In this document: piece after piece, positions 1-7,684 of the stretch
How the letters are laid out: the number at the start of each line of letters is the position of its first letter
How positions within the stretch are numbered: the stretch's first letter is position 1
Source: Sulfurimonas sp. RIFOXYD12_FULL_33_39
GTDB lineage: Bacteria > Campylobacterota > Campylobacteria > Campylobacterales > Sulfurimonadaceae
NCBI GenBank assembly: GCA_001829785.1
Contig: MICF01000007.1
Coordinates: 310,001 to 374,000, forward strand
DNA length: 64,000 nt
Reading direction: 5' to 3'
The notes under the pieces: model-generated
Told to the model about the DNA's origin: nothing
The model's input: the letters and a program-made list of their open reading frames with translations, nothing else
The model's database searches: none
Position numbers and translations under genes: made by a program

Positions 1-2
1 TA

Positions 3-146
3 GCTGCTTCAACATTAAAAAGATTGGTTTTGGAACATCTTTATATGTTCGATATAGAACATAGTAAAAAACAATCAATATGTGAAAAACTGGATATTAC
101 TACTGATAATTCAAAGACTGAAATGGTTAAACAGTTAAAAAGATAA
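3..146 (+). CDS. C-terminal end of an unidentified protein (5' end outside window)
   Basis: An open frame enters from the left edge and stops at TAA 144-146, leaving 47 residues rich in Lys, Glu and Leu (ending MVKQLKR). No family is recognisable from so short a tail. It lies on the same strand as the following cassette-like genes and is followed within 10 nt by an attC-like hairpin, so it may be the last part of another gene cassette. Only the stop and the reading frame are certain. Confidence 0.35.
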   Translation, partial: AASTLKRLVLEHLYMFDIEHSKKQSICEKLDITTDNSKTEMVKQLKR

Positions 147-153
147 AAATCAT

Positions 154-205
154 GTAACAAAACCTAGCACCGAACAGAAAACTGTCGGTGAAGTCAACCG
201 TTAGA
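154..205 (+). repeat. attC-like recombination site 1
   Basis: An imperfect hairpin, CACCGA(A)CAG - AAAA - CTGTCGGTG at 168-190, has one extrahelical A. It is flanked by an outer pair TAAC (155-158) and GTTA (200-203), and the right side reads GTTAGAT, matching the integron core GTTRRRY. Bulged bases and short outer cores are typical of folded attC sites. It lies between two short same-strand genes, as a cassette junction would. The call rests on structure and context only; no integrase gene is visible. Confidence 0.4.
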
Positions 206-221
206 TTACAATGGAACACTA

Positions 222-941
222 ATGAATACTTTAAATAAAATAAATGATTTTGATACTAAGCAAAAACTTTGGAGATATCTTAAGCCTGATAGATTGATTG
301 ATATAATAAACAAAAAAGAAATTTATTTTTCATCTGCAACACAATTTACAGATGACCCTTATGAAGGTGCAATTGCTATAAAACCTCAAGGAACGGAAAT
401 TCAACAAGATAACAATTTTGAACATGCTTTTGCTGAACTTAGAAGATTAACAAAAATTACATGTTGGCATATGTCAGATTGTGAAAATGATGCAATGTGG
501 AAGTTATATGCAGACTCAAAAAAAGGGTTCGCAATAACAACTACCATTGAGACACTCATAGAATCATTAGAACCATATAAAATAGAGCCTAGCTATGAAA
601 GTGAAACTTTACATGTAGGTAAAATTCAATATATTGATCTTATGAAAGACAAAGTGAGCACGAATATGCTTGAAAGATTTTTTTATAAGCATAATGCTTT
701 TTCATGGGAAAATGAATTTAGGCTTGCAATATCTTTAAGGATGGCAGAAGAGTTTGGTATTTCAGTTCCAGAACATGGTATTTTAGTGAAAGTCAATCCC
801 ACAATTTTGATAAATAATATATATCTTGGTCCATCAATTGATGAGCATGATAGAAAAAAAATATTAAATGTATGTGAAGAACATGGTATTACAGATAAAA
901 TTAAAATCAGCAGTTTATTGGGAAATCCAATATATAGTTAA
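222..941 (+). CDS. DUF2971 family protein
   Basis: The 239-residue protein fits the DUF2971 family: LWRYLKP near residue 16, then IYFSSATQFTDDPYEGA and a central CWHMSDCENDAMWKLYA block, which are the usual conserved segments. The biochemical role of the family is not settled; members are often found in mobile and defence-rich DNA. The ATG at 222 has only a weak ribosome binding site (GGAACA). The gene fills almost the whole space between two attC-like hairpins, and no promoter of its own is evident, as expected for an integron cassette gene. Confidence 0.7.
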   Translation: MNTLNKINDFDTKQKLWRYLKPDRLIDIINKKEIYFSSATQFTDDPYEGAIAIKPQGTEIQQDNNFEHAFAELRRLTKITCWHMSDCENDAMWKLYADSKKGFAITTTIETLIESLEPYKIEPSYESETLHVGKIQYIDLMKDKVSTNMLERFFYKHNAFSWENEFRLAISLRMAEEFGISVPEHGILVKVNPTILINNIYLGPSIDEHDRKKILNVCEEHGITDKIKISSLLGNPIYS

Positions 942-1008
942 TCTAACAAAACTTTGGAGAGAAATATTCGACCCTGCGGGTCGAATATTTCTCAATTTAA
1001 ACGTTATC
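942..1008 (+). repeat. attC-like recombination site 2
   Basis: A perfect 16-bp stem, GAGAAATATTCGACCC at 959-974 with its complement at 978-993, has a 3-nt TGC loop and is bracketed by TCTAAC (942-947) and AAACGTTA (1000-1006). It starts directly after the stop codon of the DUF2971 gene. The apex CCCTGCGGG and the right flank TTTAAACGTTAT recur at site 3, so these are members of one repeat family and not simple terminators. There is no T-run after the stem. Confidence 0.5.
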
Positions 1009-1033
1009 TCGGACGCTACGCATCCGAGATAAC
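1003..1033. repeat. 11-bp inverted repeat at the cassette boundary
   Basis: GTTATCTCGGA (1003-1013) is mirrored exactly by TCCGAGATAAC (1023-1033) around a 9-nt loop CGCTACGCA. It begins in the GTTA core of attC-like site 2 and runs into the truncated DUF2158 frame. It may be the remains of a second attC end left by cassette excision, or one arm of a composite site. Confidence 0.45.
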
Positions 1034-1153
1034 GGTGGCGAGTTCTTGACAATTGAAGAAATTGATGATGATTCGGCAACTTGTATTTGGTTTGATAATA
1101 AAAAAGTTGAACGACATACTTTTTTATTAATAACACTTAAAATTGTTCAATAG
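1034..1153 (+). pseudogene. 5'-truncated DUF2158 (YodC-like) remnant
   Basis: From the codons GGC GAG TTC TTG onward this frame reads GGEFLTIEEIDDDSATCIWF followed by DNKKVERHTF, and stops at TAG 1151-1153. This matches the C-terminal two thirds of small DUF2158 proteins, which normally start about 15 residues earlier. Upstream in the same frame there is no start codon: the sequence runs into the inverted repeat and a TAA at 998-1000. The missing N-terminus suggests that a recombination event at the attC-like boundary removed it. Confidence 0.5.
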
Positions 1154-1167
1154 TTTTATTTAAAGAA

Positions 1168-1204
1168 AAAATATACATCATTTTGCTAGAATGATGTATA
1201 TTTT
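1168..1204. promoter_or_regulatory. Palindromic operator of the toxin-antitoxin pair
   Basis: Two perfect 15-bp arms (1168-1182 and 1190-1204, AAAATATACATCATT and its complement) flank a 7-nt spacer just upstream of the antitoxin start. Antitoxins of this class usually repress their own operon by binding such palindromes. The ribosome binding site GGAG at 1212-1215 follows it directly. Confidence 0.55.
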
Positions 1205-1221
1205 AAATATTGGAGCTTATT

Positions 1222-1455
1222 ATGACAGCTTTAAAACAAGATGAACTTTTTGAAGAGATAGATATTTTACCAATAGATTTGAAAACTAAAATTGTTGAGA
1301 AGATATTAACTAGTATCACACCTTTAAACAGTGATATAGATAAGCTATGGATAAAAGAAGCCAACAAAAGAAAACAAGAGATAGAATCAAACTCCGTTAC
1401 ATTAATTGATGGAAATGAAGTTTTCAAAAAATTATCTCAAAAATTAAATTTATAA
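1222..1455 (+). CDS. Antitoxin, putative addiction-module component (RelE/ParE partner)
   Basis: This 77-residue protein fits the TIGR02574-type addiction-module component: LPIDLKTKIVEKILTS near the N-terminus, a conserved W in DKLWIKEANKRKQEIES, and a C-terminal EVFKKL. I chose the ATG at 1222, 6 nt after GGAG, over an in-frame TTG at 1210. The stop TAA directly abuts the ATG of the toxin, so the two are translated together. The role is inferred from family and pairing: it would neutralise the toxin and repress the operon through the palindrome upstream. Confidence 0.8.
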   Translation: MTALKQDELFEEIDILPIDLKTKIVEKILTSITPLNSDIDKLWIKEANKRKQEIESNSVTLIDGNEVFKKLSQKLNL

Positions 1456-1746
1456 ATGACTTACTCTTTCCACCCAGATGCTGAAGTTGAATTAAATGCT
1501 TCAGTTGACTATTATCAAGAATGCAAAGATGGACTTGGTGCAGAGTTTGCATACGAAGTTCAAAAAACAATCCAAAGAATTTTAGAATATCCTACTGCTT
1601 GGCAAAAGCTAGATAAAAACATAAGAAGATGTTTAACAAACAGGTTCCCATTTGGAATAATTTACTATCAAAGAGATAATGAAATTATCATTTTAGCTGT
1701 TATGCAGCTTCATAGAAAGCCAAATTATTGGAAAGAGAGAAAATAA
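1456..1746 (+). CDS. RelE/ParE-family toxin
   Basis: The 96 residues show the RelE/ParE fold pattern: YSFHPDAEVELNASVDYY at the start, FAYEVQKTIQRILEYPTAW in the middle, then RRCLTNRFPFGIIYYQ and AVMQLHRKPNYWKER at the end. It starts at the base after the antitoxin stop. ParE members act on gyrase and RelE members on ribosome-bound mRNA; the sequence alone does not say which applies here. A hairpin of the attC-like family follows at once, so this looks like a toxin-antitoxin cassette, a common stabiliser of integron arrays. Confidence 0.85.
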   Translation: MTYSFHPDAEVELNASVDYYQECKDGLGAEFAYEVQKTIQRILEYPTAWQKLDKNIRRCLTNRFPFGIIYYQRDNEIIILAVMQLHRKPNYWKERK

Positions 1747-1807
1747 ACAAAGATATATAGCCAATAAATTACCCTGCGGGCAATTTATTGGTTCATTTTA
1801 AACGTTA
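1744..1807 (+). repeat. attC-like recombination site 3
   Basis: The stem CCAATAAATT-A-CCC (1761-1774) pairs with GGG-C-AATTTATTGG (1778-1791) across a TGC loop, with one A/C mismatch. It is followed by TTCATTTTAAACGTTA, the same right flank as site 2. The stem sequence differs but the apex CCCTGCGGG is shared, as in attC families whose arms vary while the structure is kept. Its right edge touches the stop codon of the convergent gene at 1805. Confidence 0.45.
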
Positions 1808-2515
1808 TAACTTAAGAGTAGTGCTCCATCCTTCATAATATCCATGCTCTTTTTTTACAAGCTCATACAGCTCTTGTACTACTTTTTTTACATCCTCATT
1901 TGTCACAGGGTGTTCTTTGACCAGTGCCGCACCATGCTCAAACTCTTCACTGCTTATATCGTCTTTGAACTCAAATCCACATGTAATAATATTTTGAATA
2001 AATCTCTCTTTTTGAGTTGCGGTATCAAACGAAACGTAGTGTTCAACAGCTCTTGCGCTTAAAAGATTATCGCCCTCTTCTTGCAGTAAAAATATAATAT
2101 TGTCGCTTTGTATATTGTGAAATTCCAGCTCTGTCGGAAAAAGATTTTTTACGTAAAAATCCCATTTTGCATCTTTAACAACACCGCTTTCATACTTATA
2201 GCCGCTATCCTTTAGCATTTTAGTAACGATAGTATCCAGATTTTTTGAATTTTTTGCATAAAAATAAAACTCATGCCAACCGTCATTGATTCTAGTACCT
2301 ACGTATTTTGCCATCTTGTCATGCTCTAGTGCAATTATAAGAGACTCTTTTGTTTCAAGAAATTGCTCAAAACCGCTGCTTTTTTCATCAATATTGTTTG
2401 ATTTTACAAACACGCTAAAGAGCCATGGATTAGAGCCTTCAAAATCTTGTGCATCTACTTCTACTTCTATACTAATCAATTGGGAATCTTCAACTCTGTT
2501 AAATATTTCTCTCAT
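1805..2515 (-). CDS. DUF695 and RraB-like domain protein
   Basis: The 236-residue cytoplasmic protein has two parts. The N-terminal ~130 residues resemble DUF695 (SNPWLFSVFVKS, YVGTRINDGWHEFYFYAK). The C-terminal ~95 residues resemble RraB, the regulator of RNase E (ERFIQNIITCGFEF, ending KKEHGYYEGWSTTLKL). RraB in gamma-proteobacteria inhibits RNase E; what this fusion binds here is not known. It is convergent with the cassette region, and its stop overlaps the last attC-like site, so it marks the edge of that region. Confidence 0.7.
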   Translation of the reverse strand: MREIFNRVEDSQLISIEVEVDAQDFEGSNPWLFSVFVKSNNIDEKSSGFEQFLETKESLIIALEHDKMAKYVGTRINDGWHEFYFYAKNSKNLDTIVTKMLKDSGYKYESGVVKDAKWDFYVKNLFPTELEFHNIQSDNIIFLLQEEGDNLLSARAVEHYVSFDTATQKERFIQNIITCGFEFKDDISSEEFEHGAALVKEHPVTNEDVKKVVQELYELVKKEHGYYEGWSTTLKL

Positions 2516-2580
2516 ATATCACTTCATTTTATTTTTTGTAATTATAACCAACTTATAAAAAAAGGATAAGCAAACTACAC

Positions 2581-2662
2581 TGATAATAATTATCATTTTA
2601 ATTTTCAATTAAGATACTTTAATATAGAATTCTATCGAACAAGTGATGATATCGCTTATCAT
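2581..2662. promoter_or_regulatory. Fur-box-like operators upstream of the porin
   Basis: TGATAATAATTATCA at 2581-2595 is a perfect 15-bp palindrome and a close match to the Fur consensus core. A second, weaker inverted pair ATGATA/TATCAT lies at 2646-2662, just before the start codon at 2682. Together they suggest iron-dependent repression of the porin and perhaps of the genes after it. Confidence 0.6.
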
Positions 2663-2681
2663 AATCAACAAGGGAAACAAA

Positions 2682-3908
2682 ATGAAACTTTTAAACAATA
2701 AATTGGGATTAAGCATAGTTGCAGCATTAATGCTCTCTAGTGCTGTGCAAGCAGATACTGCTTCTGACATAGCAGAGCTTAAAAAAGAGATAGCAGAATT
2801 AAAAGAAAAGACTCAGGTTTTGACAGATGAAACCAGCAACTTGCAGACAGGCTTTAACTATACAACAGTCGATACAACAGTTTCACATAGTGGTTTAGGA
2901 TCTGCTGCTTCAAAAGTATATTACTCAAAATCGCCTTTAAGCATCGGTGGTTACGGTGAAATGTATTATGCTCACACGTCTAACGAAGGTGCTTCCAATT
3001 CATCTAAAGTAGATGTTTATAGGTTTGTCCCTTATATCGGTTATAAATTTTCAGATAACATTATTTTAAATGCTGAATTAGAGTTTGAACATGGCGGTGT
3101 TGAAGCAGGTTCAGGAGGAGAAGTTATAGTTGAGTTTATGTATCTTGACTTTCTTATCAACCCATATGCAAACCTAAGAGTCGGTCATATGCTAGTACCG
3201 ATGGGGCTTATAAATGAGAAACATGAACCTACTCTTTTTAACACTGTTCAAAGACCAAATACATCAAAAAACTTAATTCCATCTACATGGCATGAAAGCG
3301 GTGTAATGGCTTATGGAGAGATAGCAGAAGGATTGTCGTATAAAGTTGCAGGCATAACTGGACTAGACTCTTCAAAAACAGGTGACAAATGGCTAAGAAG
3401 TGGACGTGGCGGCTCATTTGAAAATAGCAATCCAAAACTTGGGGTTGTTGCTAGAGTTGATTATACAGGCATAAACGGTCTTTTAGTCGGTGCATCAACT
3501 TATGCAGATTCAGATATTAACATATGGGATGCTCATCTTGATTACAACTTAGAAGCATTAAGGGTTTACGGTGTTTATACTCAATCAAGTCGCTCAAATG
3601 AAGCGGCACTCTTAGCAGGTGCGGCTGAAGCTACTGATGCAAAAGGAGGCTTTTTAAATATTGGTTACGATTTACTCTCATTTACTTCATCAAAATATAA
3701 AATGCCTTTATTTGTTCAATATGAGAGCGTCGCTGCTAGAGATAAATTAACAAACGGCAGTTCAATTGCTTCTATAGATACAACAACAGTCGGTATCAAT
3801 TATTTTCCGCATGAGCAAGTTGTACTTAAAGCGGACTATGCGATGCAAAAACAAGACGGGATAGCTGATAAAAATATAGCTAGTTTGTCTGTTGGCTTCA
3901 TTTTCTAA
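2682..3908 (+). CDS. Outer-membrane porin with N-terminal coiled coil
   Basis: The start at 2682 follows AAGGGA and yields a signal peptide (MKLLNNKLGLSIVAALML, cleaved near VQA-DT). Next comes a short heptad-type coiled coil (IAELKKEIAELKEKTQVL), then a ~330-residue beta-barrel pattern with alternating aromatic strands and a terminal Phe (SVGFIF), the usual outer-membrane signature. It resembles phosphate-selective-porin-like proteins. With Fur boxes upstream, a role in iron-limited nutrient entry is likely but the substrate cannot be read from the sequence. A terminator follows the gene. Confidence 0.75.
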   Translation: MKLLNNKLGLSIVAALMLSSAVQADTASDIAELKKEIAELKEKTQVLTDETSNLQTGFNYTTVDTTVSHSGLGSAASKVYYSKSPLSIGGYGEMYYAHTSNEGASNSSKVDVYRFVPYIGYKFSDNIILNAELEFEHGGVEAGSGGEVIVEFMYLDFLINPYANLRVGHMLVPMGLINEKHEPTLFNTVQRPNTSKNLIPSTWHESGVMAYGEIAEGLSYKVAGITGLDSSKTGDKWLRSGRGGSFENSNPKLGVVARVDYTGINGLLVGASTYADSDINIWDAHLDYNLEALRVYGVYTQSSRSNEAALLAGAAEATDAKGGFLNIGYDLLSFTSSKYKMPLFVQYESVAARDKLTNGSSIASIDTTTVGINYFPHEQVVLKADYAMQKQDGIADKNIASLSVGFIF

Positions 3909-3928
3909 AATTTCATTCTATTATTTAC

Positions 3929-3964
3929 AAGAGTTTCACATCTCTCCTGTTGTGAAACTCTTTG
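3929..3964 (+). terminator. Rho-independent terminator after the porin
   Basis: AAGAGTTTCACA (3929-3940) pairs perfectly with TGTGAAACTCTT (3951-3962) over a 10-nt loop, and the stem runs into TTTGTTTATT. It lies 20 nt after the porin stop and separates it from the FMN-binding gene. Confidence 0.75.
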
Positions 3965-4037
3965 TTTATTGACAAACTTCATTGACAAAAAAAAAATTAT
4001 TATATACAATCGAAAAAAATTAAGGTACGCTCAAATC

Positions 4038-4565
4038 ATGAAACAATTTTCACTTTATCTTCTTATCCTTTTAGCATTTCCATTGAGTGCTAACATACTT
4101 ACTTCGCCAATTGATGCAATGCATCAAAGTTATGGAGCAGATAGTAAGATAAGCAAAGAGAATATTATTCTAACAAGCAAAATAGCTGAAAAAATTGAAC
4201 AAGACGCAAAAATAAAACTAGATGAAAAAATCATAAGAGTTTTTAAAGCATCAAAAAATGACAAAACGGTTGGATTTGGAGTATTGATAAACAGAAAAGT
4301 CCGCTCAAAAAATGGTGTAGTTCTTTACATCATATCAACTGACTCTGTTTTAAAAAGTATAGAGATAGTAGCTTTTAATGAACCTATGGAGTATATACCT
4401 TCAAAAAACTGGATGTTGCAATTTGAAAATATAAAAACAGACAACATGCTAAAGGTAGGAAAAGAGATACCTACTATTACAGGTGCTACGATGAGTGCTA
4501 GAAGTATTGTTGATGGTTCAAGACTCGCATTTGCCATATATAATGAATTACTAAAAGAGAAATAG
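4038..4565 (+). CDS. Periplasmic FMN-binding domain protein
   Basis: This 175-residue protein begins with a signal peptide (MKQFSLYLLILLAFPLSAN) and ends in an FMN-binding domain. Its key motif is TGATMSAR near residue 155; in this family the Thr of the [ST]GA[ST]xS/T motif accepts FMN covalently from ApbE. An upstream in-frame ATG at 3969 would bury the signal peptide, so I chose 4038. A gene for an ApbE transferase lies 800 bp away on the other strand. It likely passes electrons in the periplasm together with the two membrane proteins that follow. Confidence 0.8.
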   Translation: MKQFSLYLLILLAFPLSANILTSPIDAMHQSYGADSKISKENIILTSKIAEKIEQDAKIKLDEKIIRVFKASKNDKTVGFGVLINRKVRSKNGVVLYIISTDSVLKSIEIVAFNEPMEYIPSKNWMLQFENIKTDNMLKVGKEIPTITGATMSARSIVDGSRLAFAIYNELLKEK

Positions 4566-5035
4566 TGCGCTTTACACTCATCAACAACATAAAGCAAGAC
4601 AGTGCAATGAGGCTTATCCTCAGCGCTCTTTTAATTTTTATATCTATGTATCTAATTTCAGATATTTTTGTTAAATACTCAAGCTTCGGAATAACCGGCA
4701 GTGCCGTTAAATTAACGCTTTTTGGGAGTGAAGCGGAGTATATAGACCCGATAAGCAAAGCATCTTTTTTAGAGTTTTGGCATACGGAAATCTTTTTTAT
4801 AATGATGCTTCTGCTTACTTTAAGTGCAGTTTTTGTTAGACTTGTAAAAAAGAGTATATTGGTTTTAAATATAGTAATGATTAGCGCGATAATTTCCATC
4901 ATTGCTCTGGCTTTGTCATATTTTATGTCGCCGCTGTTTATAAGCATCTACATTGCAACATTTTTTTTATGGCATGCAAGCGCACTGTATATGACGCTCT
5001 ATTCGCTATGGAGACTTTATGATAAAAGCGTATAA
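4565..5035 (+). CDS. Four-helix inner-membrane protein of the FMN cluster
   Basis: The 156-residue protein starts at a GTG that overlaps the stop of the FMN-binding gene by one base, so the pair is translationally coupled. It has about four hydrophobic segments (around residues 15-35, 75-95, 100-120 and 125-150) and no known catalytic motif; two His (FWHTEIFF, FLWHASALY) sit in or near membrane segments and could bind a cofactor. I do not recognise the family. Position suggests that it is a membrane partner of the flavoprotein. Confidence 0.6.
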   Translation: MRFTLINNIKQDSAMRLILSALLIFISMYLISDIFVKYSSFGITGSAVKLTLFGSEAEYIDPISKASFLEFWHTEIFFIMMLLLTLSAVFVRLVKKSILVLNIVMISAIISIIALALSYFMSPLFISIYIATFFLWHASALYMTLYSLWRLYDKSV

Positions 5036-5465
5036 GCTCTCTATCATATACTACGTTATATTTTCATTGCTTCTTGTTTTAAGCGCTTACATGTTGTTTG
5101 ATTATAAGATAGGTTTTGAGTATGAACATGTAATAAATTATTATCTTGGAAATGAAGAGCGTTTTATCCCTGCTAAAAGCTTTGGCGGTATTTTAAAGTT
5201 GATTTTACCGCATATTTTTGTATTTGGACTGTTTGGCATGGTGCTTTTGCACTTTTTAGTTTTTACAAAATTAAGGTATAAAAAAAGCACTTTAACATTA
5301 ATATATCTAACTTTTATAACTGCGCTGCTTGAGGTCGCTACGCCGTTTATGATTATAAGCGGTTTTAAATTTTTTGCCTATATAAAACTTTTCTCATTTT
5401 TTCTCTTCTTGATTCTTATACTCTATACATGTTGGCTGATTTTTTACAGTATCGTGTTTGACTAG
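5019..5465 (+). CDS. Second inner-membrane protein of the FMN cluster
   Basis: The 148-residue protein has about four membrane spans and overlaps the previous gene by 17 nt. His residues in HVINYY and HIFVFGLFGMVLLHFL could ligate heme or another cofactor, but this is only suggestive. Its 3' end overlaps the convergent apbE gene by 72 nt. With the preceding two genes it forms a compact operon; electron transfer between the inner membrane and a periplasmic flavoprotein is the simplest reading. Confidence 0.55.
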   Translation: MIKAYKLSIIYYVIFSLLLVLSAYMLFDYKIGFEYEHVINYYLGNEERFIPAKSFGGILKLILPHIFVFGLFGMVLLHFLVFTKLRYKKSTLTLIYLTFITALLEVATPFMIISGFKFFAYIKLFSFFLFLILILYTCWLIFYSIVFD

Positions 5466-6383
5466 GTTTTTTGCATATTTAGATATATTGTCACTTATAA
5501 CCAACTTTTTATCGCTCTGTAAGATTATATAAGCAACTCCGATTTTATCTAAAAAACCGTATGCTTTTTTAAGAGGCATAACGCTTGAAGCAGTTGCATA
5601 AGCATCCAAATCACTGCTTGAAATATCTCCGATAAGCGTTATAGATATAAATTTTGTCTGCGGTTTTTTTGTTTTTGGGTCTATGAGATGATTGTTTTTT
5701 GTAGAAATTACGTAACGATTATAATTTCCGCTCGTACTTATTCCCAAATCATCTTTTATAGTCTCAAATGACAACAAATAGTCATCTTCTGCAAAAGGAT
5801 TTTGCACCTCTACTTTACATGTAGATAAACATCGTATATCTCCGCTTGCGGCTATTGTTGCATCTTTTATATTTTTTTTTCTAAAAAACTCTGCTACTTT
5901 ATCTACTCCAAAACCTTTTCCCATGCCGCCCAAATCAACTTTTATACCTTTGTCTATAAAAGCCTCTTTCTCATCAAAACGTAAAGCTCTAATGCCTGTT
6001 TTTGCATCTTTTAGCTCCTGTTTGGTTGCGATTCTCTCATCTAACCCGAATCTATACAAATCTTTTGTAATAGAGCCTATCGTTATATCAAAATACCCGT
6101 CTGTTTCGTTGTAGTACTTTTTACTAAGCAAAAGTGCTTCGTAGGAGTATTTATCAAGGTTTACATGTAAGTCTTTGTTTAGTAGAAATATTTTTGCGTC
6201 AGGATTATATGAAGATAGCGACATCTCGACATTTTTCATAATCAAAAAACCGTTATTTATAATATCTGAGTTTTTGTTATCGGCTGAAATTGTCACGAAT
6301 GTTGACATAATGACTTGTGTGCGAGAGAGCGCTTTGGCTTCTAAAAGCCAAAACATGGATAAAAATAAAAATAGCAGTTTCAA
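5394..6383 (-). CDS. apbE: FAD:protein FMN transferase ApbE
   Basis: ApbE moves FMN from FAD onto a Thr of FMN-binding domains in the periplasm. The 329-residue protein has a signal-like start (MKLLFLFLSMFWLLEA), YFDITIGSITKDLYRFG, the glycine-rich VDLGGMGKGFGVDKV, AASGDIR, and LDAYATASSVMPL with the metal-binding Asp/Thr region. The frame opens with TTG at 6383; the next ATG, at 6356, would cut the signal peptide, so the TTG is preferred. The likely client is the FMN-binding protein at 4038. The gene follows ribBA by 17 nt on the same strand. Confidence 0.9.
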   Translation of the reverse strand: MKLLFLFLSMFWLLEAKALSRTQVIMSTFVTISADNKNSDIINNGFLIMKNVEMSLSSYNPDAKIFLLNKDLHVNLDKYSYEALLLSKKYYNETDGYFDITIGSITKDLYRFGLDERIATKQELKDAKTGIRALRFDEKEAFIDKGIKVDLGGMGKGFGVDKVAEFFRKKNIKDATIAASGDIRCLSTCKVEVQNPFAEDDYLLSFETIKDDLGISTSGNYNRYVISTKNNHLIDPKTKKPQTKFISITLIGDISSSDLDAYATASSVMPLKKAYGFLDKIGVAYIILQSDKKLVISDNISKYAKNLVKHDTVKNQPTCIEYKNQEEKK

Positions 6384-6400
6384 AAAATTTAGATATCTTG

Positions 6401-7429
6401 TTAAATATCTATAACTTCATTTACTTCTAAACCAAATCCGCCGAGACCTACAAACTCTGTTGTTTTTGCAGAAGTTAGAAGATTCATTTTTGAGATTTTA
6501 AAAGATTTTAGTATCTGTGCGCCGATTCCAAACTCTTTCATAGCGGCATTATCGTGATGAGTCGGTTTGTTTATAAAAATAAGCACTCCGCTGTTTTGTT
6601 TTAAATACTCTATTGAAGAGATTAGATTGTCATATTTTTTTTGATTTAAAAGAAGTTCCATATCAGGTATAACATTGTGAACTCTAACGTTTGCAATAGA
6701 AGCTACACTATGAAAAACAATTGCAGTATGCTCTATCTTGTCATGGTCTGTAAATGTATATTTTTTCACTTTTGTACCAAAAAACTCTACATCTTCACTC
6801 TCTGTCTCATTTACAAGTCTTTCATTTGCAAGACGATACTCTACAATGTCAGATATAAAAACGGTTTTAAGGTTATGTTTTTCGCCGAAAATATCCAAAT
6901 CGTCACGTCTGGCCATCGTGCCGTCTTCTTTGATAATTTCACATATAACCGCCGATTCGCTAAGTCCAGCCAAACGACACAAATCGACTGAACCTTCGGT
7001 ATGTCCTGTTCTTACAAGCGTTCCGCCGTCTTTTGCTATAAGAGGAAAAATATGACCCGGTTTTACAAGCTCGTCAGCATGACTGATAGGATTTGCCAAA
7101 ATTTTTATAGTATCGTCTCTCTCAGACGCGGAGATACCTGTTAGCGCATTTTTAGCATCTACAGAGACCGTAAAAGCAGTTTCATAAGAAGATGTATTTG
7201 AACTAACCATAGGGTTTAAATCAAGTCTTGTTGCAATTTTTTTGCTTATAGCAACACAGATAAGTCCTCTTGCATGAGTAGCCATAAAGTTTACATGTGC
7301 TGGAGTTGAAAAAGCAGAAGCGTAAACCAAATCACCCTCGTTTTCTCTATCTTCATCATCCACCATGATGACCATACGACCTTTTTTCATCTCATCAATT
7401 GCTTCTAATACTCTTTGTGTAGGTGTCAT
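6401..7429 (-). CDS. ribBA: 3,4-dihydroxy-2-butanone 4-phosphate synthase with degenerate GTP cyclohydrolase II domain
   Basis: The N-terminal ~200 residues are a full RibB: DDEDRENEGD, ARGLICVAI and HTEGSVDLCRLAG are present, giving the enzyme that makes the four-carbon unit of riboflavin from ribulose 5-phosphate. The C-terminal ~140 residues align with GTP cyclohydrolase II in position, but the zinc-binding Cys cluster is absent (the region reads HTAIVFHSVASIANVRVHN). The second half is therefore probably inactive, as in some other Campylobacterota. It lies upstream of apbE on the same strand, consistent with flavin supply. Confidence 0.88.
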   Translation of the reverse strand: MTPTQRVLEAIDEMKKGRMVIMVDDEDRENEGDLVYASAFSTPAHVNFMATHARGLICVAISKKIATRLDLNPMVSSNTSSYETAFTVSVDAKNALTGISASERDDTIKILANPISHADELVKPGHIFPLIAKDGGTLVRTGHTEGSVDLCRLAGLSESAVICEIIKEDGTMARRDDLDIFGEKHNLKTVFISDIVEYRLANERLVNETESEDVEFFGTKVKKYTFTDHDKIEHTAIVFHSVASIANVRVHNVIPDMELLLNQKKYDNLISSIEYLKQNSGVLIFINKPTHHDNAAMKEFGIGAQILKSFKISKMNLLTSAKTTEFVGLGGFGLEVNEVIDI

Positions 7430-7519
7430 ATAAACTTCTTTATTTTAATTACGCGAATTATATATAAAAGTTGATTAATTTTAGTTCAAACTATTTTTCT
7501 AAATTTAGCCGTAATCTCC

Positions 7520-7548
7520 TTGACAAAGATATCTTATTTACATATAAT
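7520..7548 (+). promoter_or_regulatory. Sigma70-type promoter of the tRNA cluster
   Basis: TTGACA at 7520-7525 and TATAAT at 7543-7548 are separated by exactly 17 nt. Both match the consensus fully. The first tRNA begins 40 nt later, so this is the likely promoter of the three-tRNA unit. Confidence 0.8.
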
Positions 7549-7587
7549 TCCACTCCGACAAACGTATTACTTAGTTTGTCAAAACAC

Positions 7588-7664
<77 letters not shown>

Positions 7665-7684
7665 ATTTACTTTTTTTTAAATGA

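Noticed and set aside
942..1008. Hairpin after the DUF2971 gene as a plain Rho-independent terminator
   Set aside because: No T-run follows the stem, and the apex and right flank recur after the toxin gene with different arms, which fits an attC-like family better.
7430..7519. FMN riboswitch upstream of ribBA
   Set aside because: The 158-bp gap before ribBA lacks the conserved RFN-element blocks and already holds the tRNA promoter on the other strand.
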